Assembly (NCBI GenBank): GCA_903872075.1
Contig: CAIQJF010000071.1
Coordinates: forward strand, 124,001 to 188,000
Reading direction: 5' to 3'
Length of the DNA: 64,000 bases
From: an uncultured Caulobacteraceae bacterium
GTDB taxonomy: Bacteria; Pseudomonadota; Alphaproteobacteria; Caulobacterales; Caulobacteraceae
Numbering within the stretch: the stretch's first letter is position 1; each line of letters opens with the position of its first letter. Shown one piece after another: positions 19,592 through 29,916 of the stretch. The translations under genes and the position numbers were made by a program. The notes below the pieces were generated by a model, which made no database searches, had not been told where the DNA came from, and worked only from the letters and a program-made list of their open reading frames with translations.

Positions 19592-20983
19592 CTACTGGAC
19601 CTCTGGCGCCTGCAGCCACAGATCCAGGTCAGCCAGCGCCCGCACGCTCATCAGACGCTTGCGCGCCCGGCCACGCTCGTTGCGGGCGAACTTGCGGCCC
19701 GTTTCAGACGCGCGCGGCGGATCCATGGGCGGCAGAAGACCATAGTTGATGTTCATAGGTTGGAAGGACCGGGCGTCGCCGTCCTGAAGATGACCGCCGG
19801 TGATGTGGGCCACGAGGGCGCCGTGGGCCGTGCTGGCCGGTGGCGGTGTCAGGGATCGGCCCTGGCTCTCGGCGGCGGCCATGCGCCCGGCAAGAAGGCC
19901 CATGGCGGCGCTTTCCACATAGCCTTCCACCCCGGTGATCTGGCCGGCGAAGCGAAGCCGCGGATCGGCCTTCAGCCGCAGGGTCCCATCCAGAACGCGC
20001 GGACTGTTGAGGAAAGTGTTGCGGTGGAGGCCGCCGAGGCGGGCGAACACCGCCTTCTCAAGGCCGGGGATGGTCCGGAAAATCTCGGTCTGCGCGCCAT
20101 GTTTCAACTTGGTCTGGAAGCCGACGATGTTCCACAGGGTGCCCAGGGCATTGTCCTGACGCAGCTGCACCACCGCGTAGGCTTTCTCACCGGGTTTGTG
20201 GGGATTGGTAAGCCCGACGGGCTTCATCGGCCCGTAGCGTGGCGTGTCCCGGCCCCGCTCCGCCATGACCTCAAGAGGAAGGCAGCCGTCGAAATAGGGG
20301 ACTTTCTCCCACTCTTTGAAGGTGGTCTTCTCGCCGGCCAGCAGGGCGTCGATGAAGGCCTCGTATTCGTCCCGGGACAAGGGGCAGTTGATATAGGCCG
20401 CCGCATCGCCGCCGGGGCCTTCCTTGTCGTAGCGGGATTGTCGCCAGGCCACGCCCATGTCGATGGTCTCGAAGTGGACGATCGGCGCGATGGCGTCGAA
20501 GAACGACAGGACCGACTCCCCGGTCAACGACAGGATCGCCTCCGCCAGGGCGGGCGAGGTGAGGGGGCCAGTGGCCACGATCACGTGCCGCCAGTCGGAC
20601 GGAAAGCCGACGATTTCGCCGCGGTCGATGCGGATATTGGGATGAGAGGCCAGGGCCGCTGTCACCGCGTCCGCGAACCCCTCTCGATCCACCGCCAGGG
20701 CCCCGCCGGCGGGCGTCTGACAGGCATCCGCGCACCGCATGATCAGCGAGTCCAGGCGCCTCATTTCGGCGTGAAGGAGTCCGACTGCGTTGTATTCCCA
20801 GTCGTCGGCCCGAAACGAATTTGAGCACACCAGCTCTGCGAATCTGTCGGTTTGATGCGCCTCGGTGCCACGGGTCGGCCGCATCTCGTGCAGCACCACC
20901 TGGGCGCCCGCGTTCGCGGCCTGCCAGGCGGCCTCGCTACCGGCCAAGCCGCCGCCGATTACATGCACGGTTTCCGTCGTCAT
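19592..20983 (-). CDS. trmFO: methylenetetrahydrofolate-tRNA (uracil-5-)-methyltransferase
   Basis: FAD- and folate-dependent enzyme forming m5U54 in the tRNA T-loop. The FAD-binding N-terminus [16 protein letters not shown] and the family signatures [23 protein letters not shown] and QLRQDN are intact. At 463 residues it has normal length. The C-terminus shows [10 protein letters not shown]. It is transcribed divergently from the membrane-protein pair. Confidence 0.96.
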   Translation of the reverse strand: MTTETVHVIGGGLAGSEAAWQAANAGAQVVLHEMRPTRGTEAHQTDRFAELVCSNSFRADDWEYNAVGLLHAEMRRLDSLIMRCADACQTPAGGALAVDREGFADAVTAALASHPNIRIDRGEIVGFPSDWRHVIVATGPLTSPALAEAILSLTGESVLSFFDAIAPIVHFETIDMGVAWRQSRYDKEGPGGDAAAYINCPLSRDEYEAFIDALLAGEKTTFKEWEKVPYFDGCLPLEVMAERGRDTPRYGPMKPVGLTNPHKPGEKAYAVVQLRQDNALGTLWNIVGFQTKLKHGAQTEIFRTIPGLEKAVFARLGGLHRNTFLNSPRVLDGTLRLKADPRLRFAGQITGVEGYVESAAMGLLAGRMAAAESQGRSLTPPPASTAHGALVAHITGGHLQDGDARSFQPMNINYGLLPPMDPPRASETGRKFARNERGRARKRLMSVRALADLDLWLQAPEVQ

Positions 20984-21073
20984 CGCCGGCGTTGTAGGCC
21001 GGGAGGACGGCGGCGGGAAGTGGCGCCTTATCGGCGTTCACTCTAAGGTCCAACGACACTGCGTCGAGGTCTC

Positions 21074-21865
21074 ATGTCGAGTAGAAAGTTCATGTTTGAG
21101 GGGCTCGGCCAGGCGCTGCGGTTCCTGGCGTCTGCCTGGTCACGGGGCTGGGGCGCGTTGGTGCTATCGAGCCTGCTCATCGCCACGGCGCTTCGGTTCC
21201 GCCTCGCCGCGCCGATGTCATTGCCCACAAGCCTCATCGGATTGACGGCCCTGCTGACCTTCGTCGCGGTTCAGGGCGGACTCTACCGTCCGGCCCTTGG
21301 GAAGGGCCCCTTCGGGAGGGCGGGGCTGCGCTTGGGCGCGCCGGAGCTCCGGATGGCGGCAGTCTGGGCCCTCACTGCGATTTTCATGTTCATTCTCTTC
21401 CTCCTGGCCTTCGTGGTTGTGATGGCTTTCGGCTTCGCGGTCGCGTCATCCGGCCACGGGTTCGTGCTTACCAAGGGGGCGACCTGGACAAACGGGGTCG
21501 GACTGCCGGCCAAGGTGGTGGTGGGTCTTGTCGCGACCGCTAGTCTCTGGGGACTGATCTGGGCGGGGGCGAAGATCGCGTTCGGCGCGGCGGCGACAAT
21601 CGATCGTGACAAGGTGCTCGTCCTGGCGACGTGGCCCGAAACCAAGGGCCTCATGGCGCCTATTGTGGGCGGCCGTCTGCTGCTGGCCGTGATCCCATTG
21701 GCTGCCTTGGCGGGCGCCGGGGCGCTGTTGCTGCGCGGGACGCCGGGAGATTCTGTCATGACCTGGGTTGCCGGCCTCGCCGTCGGCCTTGCCATCTCGG
21801 GCCTATGGCTTCCGCTCGACGTGGGACTCATGGCCTACCTGTACCATCGACGCCTTTCCGCCTGA
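21074..21865 (+). CDS. hypothetical six-helix membrane protein
   Basis: A 263-residue protein with about six transmembrane helices (near residues 28-46, 52-70, 95-125, 148-170, 190-215 and 223-252). No catalytic motif was recognised. The stretch LRLGAPELRMAAVW matches LRLGADELRLGIMT in the next gene, so the two are paralogues. They are 15 bases apart and probably co-transcribed. A membrane-associated complex is plausible but unproven. Confidence 0.75.
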   Translation: MSSRKFMFEGLGQALRFLASAWSRGWGALVLSSLLIATALRFRLAAPMSLPTSLIGLTALLTFVAVQGGLYRPALGKGPFGRAGLRLGAPELRMAAVWALTAIFMFILFLLAFVVVMAFGFAVASSGHGFVLTKGATWTNGVGLPAKVVVGLVATASLWGLIWAGAKIAFGAAATIDRDKVLVLATWPETKGLMAPIVGGRLLLAVIPLAALAGAGALLLRGTPGDSVMTWVAGLAVGLAISGLWLPLDVGLMAYLYHRRLSA

Positions 21866-21880
21866 CCCAAAGACGATTCC

Positions 21881-22846
21881 ATGCCCGGCTTCACGCCACC
21901 TCCCGCCGCTTTCGACGGCTTCAAACTGCCCGGCAAGCAGCCCGGCGCGGTGGCCGGGCGCGGCCTTGAATGGTTCAGATCGTTCTTCTGGACCGCCGGC
22001 GTCGCCTCTCTGGAAGGGTTCCGGCTCATGCGGCGCGAACCGCGCGCCGCAGGCGTCTGGATTCTCATGTGGCTGGGCGCTTTCATGTTCACGGCCATTG
22101 TGGTCGCCACCGGCAACCGGGTCGTCACGCCAAACCCAACCGCCTACCGCGGCCTGAGTGACATCGTCGACCGGTTCGGTCCGTTTGCCGCGGTATCTAT
22201 CGGCCTGTTTCTGCTGGTCTGGGCCATGACCACGGTAGCGGTCTATCGGGCCGTGCTGCGGCCCGCGGAGCGGAGTTTCTTTTTCCTCAGGCTCGGCGCG
22301 GATGAACTTCGGCTCGGAATCATGACCGTGGTCTCGTTTCTGCTCGTGCTCGTCTTCGGCGGAGCGCCGGCCTACCTGCTGCTCGTGCTGGTCAGCCCCC
22401 TGATGCAGGCCATGCCCATGCTCGCACGTGATATCGCCACCGTCGGGGCCCTAGCGACCGTCTGTGTCGACATCTGGTTGGGTGTCCGTCTGTCTCTGAT
22501 CGCCGTGGAAACCTTCGCCGAGCGCCGGTTTCACCTGACGGCCTACTGGCCTCTGGCCCGGGGGCGGTTCTGGTATCTGCTGACCTGCTATTTCGCGTGT
22601 TTCTTGATCGTCTTCGCGCTGTCTCTGGCCTTCTTCATGATCGGCGGCGTGTTCACCTGGCTGGCCAATCCAGATCTCGGCGCCGAGACCCTCCTGCGCC
22701 GTACGAGCGTCATGGGACTTGCGGTGACGCTCTCTGTTCTCACGGCCGGCTTCTGGCTGATGTCGACAGCCGTTTTCTGCGCCTGCCAGGCCTATGCCTT
22801 CGGCGCGATCGTCGCCGAGGGGCATTCGGACGTGGCGATCAAATAG
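21881..22846 (+). CDS. hypothetical membrane protein, paralogue of upstream gene
   Basis: A 321-residue protein with a soluble proline-rich N-terminus (FTPPPAAFDGFKLPGKQPG) and about six helices. It shares the LRLGAxELR loop and general topology with the preceding gene. The longer N-terminus is the main difference. No known family was recognised with confidence. Confidence 0.75.
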   Translation: MPGFTPPPAAFDGFKLPGKQPGAVAGRGLEWFRSFFWTAGVASLEGFRLMRREPRAAGVWILMWLGAFMFTAIVVATGNRVVTPNPTAYRGLSDIVDRFGPFAAVSIGLFLLVWAMTTVAVYRAVLRPAERSFFFLRLGADELRLGIMTVVSFLLVLVFGGAPAYLLLVLVSPLMQAMPMLARDIATVGALATVCVDIWLGVRLSLIAVETFAERRFHLTAYWPLARGRFWYLLTCYFACFLIVFALSLAFFMIGGVFTWLANPDLGAETLLRRTSVMGLAVTLSVLTAGFWLMSTAVFCACQAYAFGAIVAEGHSDVAIK

Positions 22847-22853
22847 GCCGGTA

Positions 22854-22868
22854 GGGCGAAAAGCGCCC
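22854..22868. terminator. possible bidirectional hairpin between convergent genes
   Basis: GGGCG AAAAG CGCCC forms a 5-bp stem between the ends of the membrane-protein operon and the GST gene. There is no clear T-run on either strand, so intrinsic termination is uncertain. Confidence 0.25.
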
Positions 22869-22874
22869 GCAGGC

Positions 22875-23486
22875 TCACGCCGCGGCGCTGGGCCTCGCGG
22901 AAACCTCGGTCTTCCAACGGTTCAGGTTCGCGAATTCCGGCTTGATCGGCAGACCGATCCATTCGGCGAAGTCGACCGTCGAAAGCGCGCAGATGTCGGC
23001 CATGCTGTAGGCCTCGCCGGCGATGAACGGTTTGCCCTCAAGCTCCCCGTCGAGCCACTTCTGGGCGTTGCTGTAGGCTTCCACGTTCGATTCACCGAAG
23101 TCCTTGAATTGCTTGAGAAGCGCGGCGGTGTAGGGGTGGAAGTGGCGCCAGTAGTTGCCCACCGGCATCATCAGCTGGAACTCCGCCCGCCGAACCCACA
23201 TGTCGACGGTCGCCTTCTCAATCGCGGTACGGCCGAAAAGCGACGGTTCGGGTTGAATCTCTTCAAAGTAGCGGCAGATCGCGACGGTCTCGGAAATGGT
23301 CTGGCCGTCATCCAGTTCCAGCGTCGGAATCTGGCCCAGCGAGTTCTTCGCGCGGAACTCCGGCGACTTGTTCTCGCGTTTCATCATATCGATCCGCGTC
23401 TCGGGCAGGTCGATGCCCTTTTCCGCGAGAAAGATGCGGACGCGACGCGGATTCGGCGCCGGTGTCGGCGCGCCATAGAGCTTCAA
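22875..23486 (-). CDS. glutathione S-transferase family protein
   Basis: Cytosolic GST fold of 203 residues. The thioredoxin-like N-terminal domain has LYGAPTPAPNPRRVRIFLAEKG, the cis-Pro at GQIPTLELDDG and the glutathione-contacting SETVAICRYFEE. The all-helical C-terminal domain includes YSMADICAL. The substrate is unknown. The short hairpin GGGCG-AAAAG-CGCCC between it and the preceding convergent gene may help terminate both. Confidence 0.9.
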   Translation of the reverse strand: MKLYGAPTPAPNPRRVRIFLAEKGIDLPETRIDMMKRENKSPEFRAKNSLGQIPTLELDDGQTISETVAICRYFEEIQPEPSLFGRTAIEKATVDMWVRRAEFQLMMPVGNYWRHFHPYTAALLKQFKDFGESNVEAYSNAQKWLDGELEGKPFIAGEAYSMADICALSTVDFAEWIGLPIKPEFANLNRWKTEVSARPSAAA

Positions 23487-23554
23487 GAATCTGTCCTCCC
23501 CAGGTGGCGCCTAACAAGCCCGGAACGGCGCCGCAGGCAAGGGGGCGCCCACGC

Positions 23555-26467
23555 TCAGGCGTTAGCCTTGCGCCGGGTCTTCTTTGGCGTCAGGGCGGCT
23601 TCGCGGGTGTGTTGCCGGTCCATCACCTCGGCCAGGTAGCGTCCGGTCCAACTCGCCGCGTCGGACGCGATCTGCTCGGGCGAACCGACGCCGACCACCT
23701 GTCCGCCGCCATCGCCGCCTTCGGGGCCGAAGTCGACGATCCAGTCGGCCGTTTTCACCACGTCGAGATTGTGCTCGATGACCACAACCGTATTTCCGTG
23801 ATCCACAAGTTCATGAAGCACTTCCAGCAGCTTCCGCACGTCCTCGAAGTGCAGGCCCGTGGTCGGTTCGTCGAGGATATAGAGGGTGCGTCCGGTGGCG
23901 CGGCGCGACAGTTCCTTCGACAACTTCACCCGTTGGGCTTCGCCACCGGATAGGGTGGTTGCCTGCTGGCCCACCTTGACGTAGCCCAGACCGACCCGCT
24001 TCAGGGTCTCCATCTTGTCACGGATCGGCGGCACCGCCTTGAACATGTCGGCGGCCTCGTCGACCGTCATGTCAAGAACATCAGCTATACTATTGCCACG
24101 AAACAGAATTTCCAGTGTTTCGCGGTTGTAGCGTTTGCCCTTGCAGACATCGCACGTGACGTAAACGTCGGGCAGAAAGTGCATCTCGATCTTGATCAGG
24201 CCGTCGCCCTGACAGGCCTCGCAACGGCCGCCCTTGACGTTGAAGCTGAACCTCCCGGGGCCGTACCCGCGCGCCTTGGCCTCCGGCAACCCCGCGAACC
24301 AGTCCCGAATTGACGTGAAGGCGCCGGTATAGGTGGCCGGATTGGAGCGTGGCGTCCGCCCGATGGGGCTCTGGTCGATATCGATGACCTTGTCGAAGTG
24401 TTCCAGACCTTCGATGCGGTCATGCGGCGCGGGGACGTCGGAGGCGTTGTTCAGCCGCCGGGCGGCCGCCTTGTAGAGCGTCTCGATCGTGAACGTCGAC
24501 TTGCCGCCGCCGGAGACGCCTGTGATGCAGGTAAAGGTTCCGACCGGAATTTGCGCGGTTACATCCTTGAGATTGTTGCCGCATGCGCCAACGACCCTCA
24601 GCACGCGTTTCGTGGAGTGAGGACGCCGGCGGGCCGGGATCTCGATGCGGCGCACCCCCGTGAGATATTGTCCGGTGAGGCTCTGAGGGTTGGCCATGAT
24701 GTCGGCGGGCTTGCCCTCGGCCACCACGGCGCCACCGTGAATGCCGGCGGCGGGGCCCATGTCGATGACGTGGTCGGCGACCATGATCGCTTCTTCGTCG
24801 TGTTCGACGACCAAGACTGAATTGCCCAGGTCGCGCAGGCCCTTGAGGCTGGTGAGAAGGCGCGCATTGTCGCGCTGGTGCAGGCCGATGGACGGTTCGT
24901 CGAGAACGTAGAGCACGCCCGTGAGGCCGGAACCGATCTGGCTCGCAAGGCGAATGCGCTGGCTCTCGCCGCCGGAGAGTGTGCCCGAACCACGCGAAAG
25001 GTTCAGATACTCAAGACCCACATCCACAAGAAACCGCAGGCGATCATTGATTTCCTTTAGGATCCGGCGCGCGATCTCCATCTGCTTTTCGGTGAGTTCG
25101 GTCTCGAGCGACTCAAACCACTCCCGCGCCGGCCTGATCGCCAGAGTGGAGACTTCCGAAATGTTCTTGCCGCCGACCTTGACCGCCAGGGCTTCGGGCT
25201 TGAGGCGGGCGCCGCCACAGACCTGGCAGGGCGATTCCGACTGGTAACGGCCGAGCTCTTCCCGCACCCAGCTTGAATCGGTCTCGCGCCAGCGCCGTTC
25301 GAGGTTGGGCAGGACCCCCTCGAAGGTCTTGTTCACCTCATATTTCCGGGCGTTGTCGTCATAGACAAACTTGATCTTGTCCTTGCCGGATCCCCCCAGA
25401 ACCACCGCGCGCGCCTTGTCGTCGAGCTTCCACCAGGGATCGTCCATGGAGAAGCCGTAGTGCAAGGCGAGGGCCTGCAGGGTCTGCGTGTAGAGCGGGG
25501 AGGGTCCCTTGGACCAAGGCGCGATGGCCCCCTTGTGGAGGCTGCGATCCTTGTCCGGCACCACCATGTCGGGGTCGAACCCCAGCTTGACGCCGAGCCC
25601 GTCGCAGGTGGGGCAAGCGCCGGCGGGCGCGTTGAACGAAAAAAGCCGCGGTTCGATCTCGGTGATCGAGAAGCCGGACACCGGGCAGGCGAATTTCTCC
25701 GAGAAGATCAGCCGCCGTGGTTCTTCCTCACCGGGCGCCTTGTCGGCCCATTCGGCCACCGCGATCCCATCGGCGAGGCGCAACGCGGTCTCAAGGCTGT
25801 CGGCATAACGGCTCTCCTGGCCCGCCTTGGTGACCAGACGATCCACGACGATGTCGATGTCGTGCTTGAAGGTCTTTTCCAGCACCGGGGCGTCTTCGAT
25901 CGGATAGTAGACGCCGTCGATTTTGAGGCGCTGAAAGCCGGCCTTCTGCCACTCGGCGATTTCCTTGCGGTGCTCGCCCTTGCGGTCGCGCACGACCGGG
26001 GCGAGCAGATAGAGCCGTTGGCCATCGGGCAGGTCCGACAGTTTGTCGACCATCTGGCTGACGGTCTGGCTGACGATCGGCAGACCCGTCGCCGGCGAGT
26101 AGGGCACCCCGACTCGGGCCCAGAGCAGGCGCATGTAGTCGTGTATCTCAGTGACGGTGCCGACCGTGGAGCGCGGGTTCCGGCTGGTGGTCTTTTGTTC
26201 AATGGAAATCGCCGGGGAGAGACCTTCGATCAGGTCCACATCCGGCTTGCTCATCAGTTCCAGAAACTGGCGCGCATAGGCCGAAAGGCTCTCGACGTAA
26301 CGGCGCTGGCCCTCGGCGTAGATGGTGTCGAACGCCAGACTGCTCTTGCCGGACCCTGACAGGCCGGTGATTACCACGAGCTCGCCGCGCGGGATGTCCA
26401 CGCTCACGTTCTTCAGATTGTGCTCGCGCGCGCCACGCACGCGGATGAAGTGGGACTGTTCTTGCAT
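23555..26467 (-). CDS. uvrA: excinuclease ABC subunit A
   Basis: Damage-recognition ATPase of nucleotide-excision repair (970 residues). It carries two ABC modules: Walker [10 protein letters not shown] near residue 35 and GVSGGGKST in the second half, with signatures LSGGESQR and LSGGEAQR. Zinc-binding CxxC pairs are visible, including CEACQGDG and CDVCKGKR. The ATG giving [20 protein letters not shown] is standard. A LexA box and sigma-70-like elements lie upstream, so SOS induction is expected. Confidence 0.98.
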   Translation of the reverse strand: MQEQSHFIRVRGAREHNLKNVSVDIPRGELVVITGLSGSGKSSLAFDTIYAEGQRRYVESLSAYARQFLELMSKPDVDLIEGLSPAISIEQKTTSRNPRSTVGTVTEIHDYMRLLWARVGVPYSPATGLPIVSQTVSQMVDKLSDLPDGQRLYLLAPVVRDRKGEHRKEIAEWQKAGFQRLKIDGVYYPIEDAPVLEKTFKHDIDIVVDRLVTKAGQESRYADSLETALRLADGIAVAEWADKAPGEEEPRRLIFSEKFACPVSGFSITEIEPRLFSFNAPAGACPTCDGLGVKLGFDPDMVVPDKDRSLHKGAIAPWSKGPSPLYTQTLQALALHYGFSMDDPWWKLDDKARAVVLGGSGKDKIKFVYDDNARKYEVNKTFEGVLPNLERRWRETDSSWVREELGRYQSESPCQVCGGARLKPEALAVKVGGKNISEVSTLAIRPAREWFESLETELTEKQMEIARRILKEINDRLRFLVDVGLEYLNLSRGSGTLSGGESQRIRLASQIGSGLTGVLYVLDEPSIGLHQRDNARLLTSLKGLRDLGNSVLVVEHDEEAIMVADHVIDMGPAAGIHGGAVVAEGKPADIMANPQSLTGQYLTGVRRIEIPARRRPHSTKRVLRVVGACGNNLKDVTAQIPVGTFTCITGVSGGGKSTFTIETLYKAAARRLNNASDVPAPHDRIEGLEHFDKVIDIDQSPIGRTPRSNPATYTGAFTSIRDWFAGLPEAKARGYGPGRFSFNVKGGRCEACQGDGLIKIEMHFLPDVYVTCDVCKGKRYNRETLEILFRGNSIADVLDMTVDEAADMFKAVPPIRDKMETLKRVGLGYVKVGQQATTLSGGEAQRVKLSKELSRRATGRTLYILDEPTTGLHFEDVRKLLEVLHELVDHGNTVVVIEHNLDVVKTADWIVDFGPEGGDGGGQVVGVGSPEQIASDAASWTGRYLAEVMDRQHTREAALTPKKTRRKANA

Positions 26468-26513
26468 GATGTTCGCTTGCCGGCCCCCGCGCCGCGCGGG
26501 CGTGGTTTCTAAC

Positions 26514-26541
26514 TTAGTACCCGGAGTCGCGTTTACGACAA
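26514..26541 (-). promoter_or_regulatory. candidate uvrA promoter
   Basis: On the minus strand TTGTCG (26541-26536), a 16-base spacer and TACTAA (26519-26514) lie about 47 bases before the uvrA ATG. The LexA box abuts the -35 element on its upstream side, a position that would let LexA block polymerase. Confidence 0.5.
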
Positions 26542-26556
26542 GAACAAATCACGAAC
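26542..26556 (-). promoter_or_regulatory. LexA (SOS) box upstream of uvrA
   Basis: The minus strand reads GTTCGTGATTTGTTC, a perfect match to the alphaproteobacterial LexA consensus GTTC-N7-GTTC. It lies about 75 bases upstream of uvrA, a known LexA target in Caulobacter and other alphaproteobacteria. It overlaps the last codons of the upstream NrdJ-like gene. Confidence 0.8.
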
Positions 26557-29311
26557 GCACCATATCCGGGCCGGCTTGATCGGTTTGCCGGGCGCCGCAG
26601 GTCTGGCAGATCATCGACTGACCCTTCCGCACCACAGCCAGGTCGCCGCAGCTGGCGCAGACCTCGCCGGCCGGCCCTGCGCCTGGCCCGTTCGACGCGC
26701 GCGGCGAGACCGGCAGGAAGACAAGATTGTCCGGCGTCGCGCCACGCGAAAAACCCTTGGAGATGAATCGCGCCACCGGCTGCGGCTCATCGGCCTTGCC
26801 GCGCCCAAGACCGTCCGCGTTGAGTTCGTCGGGGTCAAGATTGGCGAGATCGTCGCGGCCGAGATAGGAGACGCCCAGTTCCCGGAACACATAGTCGAGG
26901 ATCGAGGTGGCCGAGCGGATCGAGTCGTTGCCGGTCACCGGACCGGCCGGATCGAAGCGGGTAAATACGAACGCGTCGACATATTCCTCGAGCGGCACGC
27001 CGTACTGCAGGCCCATGGATACGGCGATCGCGAAATTGTTCATCAATGACCGGAAGGCGGCGCCTTCCTTGTGCATGTCGATGAAGATCTCGCCGAGTTC
27101 GCCGTCATCATACTCCCCGGTATGGAGGTAGACCTTGTGACCCCCGACGCTCGCTTTCTGGATGTAGCCCTTGCGACGGTCGGGCAGCCGCTGGCGGTCG
27201 CGGCTGACCTCAACAATCCGCTCGATCACGCGTTCGCGCGGCGGCGGTGAGAACGTCCGCGACTCCGTGGCCGCGGCGTCGGGAATCTCGAGGCTGAAGG
27301 ACGACGGCGCCGGCTGGCGCCTGATCCTCACGGCCTTGATCGCGCTTGCGGCGGCTTCGCACTGGCCCGCCAGCGCGGCTTCCGGAGGCGCGTCGTGGGC
27401 CAGGACGTGGTTCAAGGGGGCAGGGGCGCACATCAGCGACTGCAGCGCCGCCGTCATCGCCAGCCGAGCTGGCATCTGCATCTCGGAGGTGGCGACGAAC
27501 ACCTGCTTTTGCTCTTCGGTCAGGAAGCTCGCAGACCCGAGGCTCGGGGCGCCGAGGATCCAGCGTTCAGCCACGGCGATCTGCTCATCCGAAAAGCCGG
27601 CGTGGGCGAGGGTGTCGAAATCCGCACGCACCGCGTCGACGGCCGATGCGCCCAGCACGTCGCACACAAAGCCCACGCCAACGACGGAGGGGGCGAAGGC
27701 CGATCTGAGGTTCGACGCGTCGCACAAAGCCGCTTCGACCGCAGAGAGCTCGTGTTCGGTGAATCCCTTGGCGGCGAGAAGGCCAATTTCCAGCCCCGGC
27801 GCGTCCTCGAGCGACCGCCGGCCCAGGCAATGGTCACGGGCGTCCTGCACCGGGATCCCAAGCGCCTCCAGGCCGCGCAACGCAGTCTCGGTGAGCACCG
27901 GAACCACAGCCCCGTCCGAAGTCTCCGCCAGGCCCGTCGGCCCCGTCCAGGGCGCGCCTGGCTGCGACATCGCGCCGGCGCGGAGCAGCGCCTCAGCATC
28001 CTTCGCCGGGGCCGTCACCTGGGCGTTGCGCAGCCCGGACGTCCGGGCGCCGTCACGTGCCCGCCGGAGCAGCGAAAGGGCGAGGGCCGAGCCCGGCGTG
28101 GCCGGCAGACGGCCGGCCGCGGCCACCATCTCCTCCAGACGCGAACCCTGACCCTCCCGCTCAACATCGAACTCCGGATAGGCGCCCAGGGTCTCTGCGA
28201 GCTCGACGCTGGCGGCCAGGGCCGCTCCCGTCGCAACCGCCTGCAACGTCGCCGCGCGGGACACGCCGTCCGGCGCGCCAAAGGCCAGCCCTTCGGAGAC
28301 CAGACATTCGGCCAAACCGGCCAGGGCGATATTCACGGGCCGATAGTCCCGCCGCGTGTAGGCGTCGCGGACGTCGGTCGAGAAGCCTGCCGACACCTCG
28401 ATGTCCAGGGCGACGGCGGCCAGCCGCGCCAGGCCCGCCAACTCCGCCTCATCGACCACAGCCGTCGCATCAATGACCAGGCCAGGCGCCGCGGCGAGGC
28501 GCTCCAGCGCAATCGCGTCACGCGGATCAAAGGTAAGGGTCAGGTCCGCGCCTCCCCAGGCGGCGATCGCCGCGCGACGGGCCCCTAGCGCGGAGTCGAC
28601 GACGTCCGCGCGGTCAGCGGCCAGAACCGGTTTTACGGGCTGGCTGGGCGCGCTTTCGCCCGTCGCCGCCAGGGCAATAGAGTCGGCGATCTCCGCGTCG
28701 GTTGCGCCGCGGTCCCGGGCGGTGCGCGCCGCGCGCGCCAAGGCCTGATTCTCCGCCGGATCGGCGCAGGCCGACGCATCCCCGTCGCATCGGCTCACCG
28801 CCAGGGTCACCGCCGCAAGCGCCGACCTCAGCGGAGAGGCCACGGGCTGCGTCCAGGCGCCCGGGTCGTCGGCATCGACCGCCGGGCCGGGCGCCCACGT
28901 CGAGGGATCCGCCGCAAGCGGATGAAGCCGAGCGCCGACGGGCCGTGTAGCGCCAGGAGTCAGACGGCCGGCGAGCAGGGCCGAGACCAGAGCGTCTGCG
29001 AACGCGGCGGCTTTGGCGTCGGAGCCGAAGTGTCCGAGGCGGCGCCCCCAGGCGGCAAGGCGTCTGACATAGTTGGCCGGGCCTCCGCCCAGACTCTCTG
29101 TCGCGACGTCGGCGGCCCGGGACCCGCTGACGTCCGCCCCGTCGGGCAGGTCGGCCGGCAGCGCCTCCGCCCAATCCAGCCAGGCCTCGACGCGGGCGTT
29201 CGTCCAGCCGATCGGGGCCACCACCGTGACGTCGCCGCACGCGCGCTCAAGGAGTCGCGACTGCATGGCGGGCATCGACGTCGCGGCCGGCCATGGGGTG
29301 TCGATCAGCAT
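26549..29311 (-). CDS. degenerate NrdJ-like (B12-dependent ribonucleotide reductase) paralogue with TSCPD domain
   Basis: A 920-residue protein collinear with long alphaproteobacterial NrdJ in its C-terminal two-thirds. The TSCPD domain (about residues 710-820) is nearly identical in style to true NrdJ, and a terminal Cys pair set (about 885, 888, 902, 905) remains. Upstream blocks still align by eye: [14 protein letters not shown] with PYPEFD-like end, [21 protein letters not shown] and [13 protein letters not shown]. But the catalytic parts are gone. The APTGTI phosphate loop reads APAKDAEAL, the VFDCAN loop reads VFVATS, and no NxCxE element is seen. The first 250 residues are Ala-rich and unlike NrdJ. 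This suggests a pseudoenzyme or regulator derived from NrdJ. The start at 29311 has TGAGGA upstream; in-frame starts also exist at 29323 and 29365. It may also be called a TSCPD domain protein. Confidence 0.8.
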   Translation of the reverse strand: MLIDTPWPAATSMPAMQSRLLERACGDVTVVAPIGWTNARVEAWLDWAEALPADLPDGADVSGSRAADVATESLGGGPANYVRRLAAWGRRLGHFGSDAKAAAFADALVSALLAGRLTPGATRPVGARLHPLAADPSTWAPGPAVDADDPGAWTQPVASPLRSALAAVTLAVSRCDGDASACADPAENQALARAARTARDRGATDAEIADSIALAATGESAPSQPVKPVLAADRADVVDSALGARRAAIAAWGGADLTLTFDPRDAIALERLAAAPGLVIDATAVVDEAELAGLARLAAVALDIEVSAGFSTDVRDAYTRRDYRPVNIALAGLAECLVSEGLAFGAPDGVSRAATLQAVATGAALAASVELAETLGAYPEFDVEREGQGSRLEEMVAAAGRLPATPGSALALSLLRRARDGARTSGLRNAQVTAPAKDAEALLRAGAMSQPGAPWTGPTGLAETSDGAVVPVLTETALRGLEALGIPVQDARDHCLGRRSLEDAPGLEIGLLAAKGFTEHELSAVEAALCDASNLRSAFAPSVVGVGFVCDVLGASAVDAVRADFDTLAHAGFSDEQIAVAERWILGAPSLGSASFLTEEQKQVFVATSEMQMPARLAMTAALQSLMCAPAPLNHVLAHDAPPEAALAGQCEAAASAIKAVRIRRQPAPSSFSLEIPDAAATESRTFSPPPRERVIERIVEVSRDRQRLPDRRKGYIQKASVGGHKVYLHTGEYDDGELGEIFIDMHKEGAAFRSLMNNFAIAVSMGLQYGVPLEEYVDAFVFTRFDPAGPVTGNDSIRSATSILDYVFRELGVSYLGRDDLANLDPDELNADGLGRGKADEPQPVARFISKGFSRGATPDNLVFLPVSPRASNGPGAGPAGEVCASCGDLAVVRKGQSMICQTCGARQTDQAGPDMVRS

Positions 29312-29395
29312 CGGGGTCCTCATCGTCTGCGCGGAAACGCTAGGCCGGCGGGCGCCGCCGCGCAATAGATGTAGCGATGGAACTCAATTGACCCA

Positions 29396-29405
29396 CAACA
29401 TATTG
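29396..29405. promoter_or_regulatory. weak NrdR-box-like palindrome
   Basis: CAACATATTG matches 9 of 10 core positions of the NrdR box (CWATATATWG) in the 209-bp gap between the divergent NrdJ-like and NDUFA12 genes. The flanks match poorly and a properly spaced second box is not evident. It may simply be an AT-rich promoter element. Confidence 0.2.
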
Positions 29406-29520
29406 ATACGGCCCGGTTTCTAACGGCGGGCAAGCGCACTGGACGCGCGGCGGTGGGGCGCCTATAAGCGCAGGCGCTCGCGGCCCTGCGGCCGCCAAAC
29501 CCGAAAAGATCAGCGGTCAC

Positions 29521-29916
29521 GTGCTCAGAGCGATTTTTACATGGTGGTACGGGGCCACGATCGGCGCCCGGTTGCAGATTGGCCGCGGCAGCAAGCTCGT
29601 CGGTCAGGACGACACCGGCAACAAGTACTTTGAGACCGTCGACAAGCGTTATGACTACGACGGGCGCAACCGCCGCTTCGTGATCTACAATGGCTATGCC
29701 GACGCCTCGAAGGTCCCGGCGGAGTGGCACGGCTGGCTGCATCACACGTTCGCAGAGCCGCCGACCCGGGAGCCTCTCAAGCGCCGCGCCTGGGAAAAAG
29801 ACCATCGCCCCAACCTGACCGGGACGATCTGGGCCTGGCGGCCCAAGGGCTCCATCGCTCGCGGCGGTCAGCGCGCCGAGGCCTCCGGCGACTACGAACC
29901 TTGGTCGCCCGAATAG
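29521..29916 (+). CDS. NADH:ubiquinone oxidoreductase 17.2 kDa subunit (NDUFA12) homologue
   Basis: Accessory subunit of respiratory complex I found in alphaproteobacteria and mitochondria (131 residues). Family features are LVGQDDTGNKYFE, RRFVIYNGYADASKVP, and EWHGWLHHTFAEPP. The start is GTG. It lies apart from a nuo operon, as is usual. The DUF2155 gene overlaps its 3' end. Confidence 0.93.
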   Translation: MLRAIFTWWYGATIGARLQIGRGSKLVGQDDTGNKYFETVDKRYDYDGRNRRFVIYNGYADASKVPAEWHGWLHHTFAEPPTREPLKRRAWEKDHRPNLTGTIWAWRPKGSIARGGQRAEASGDYEPWSPE

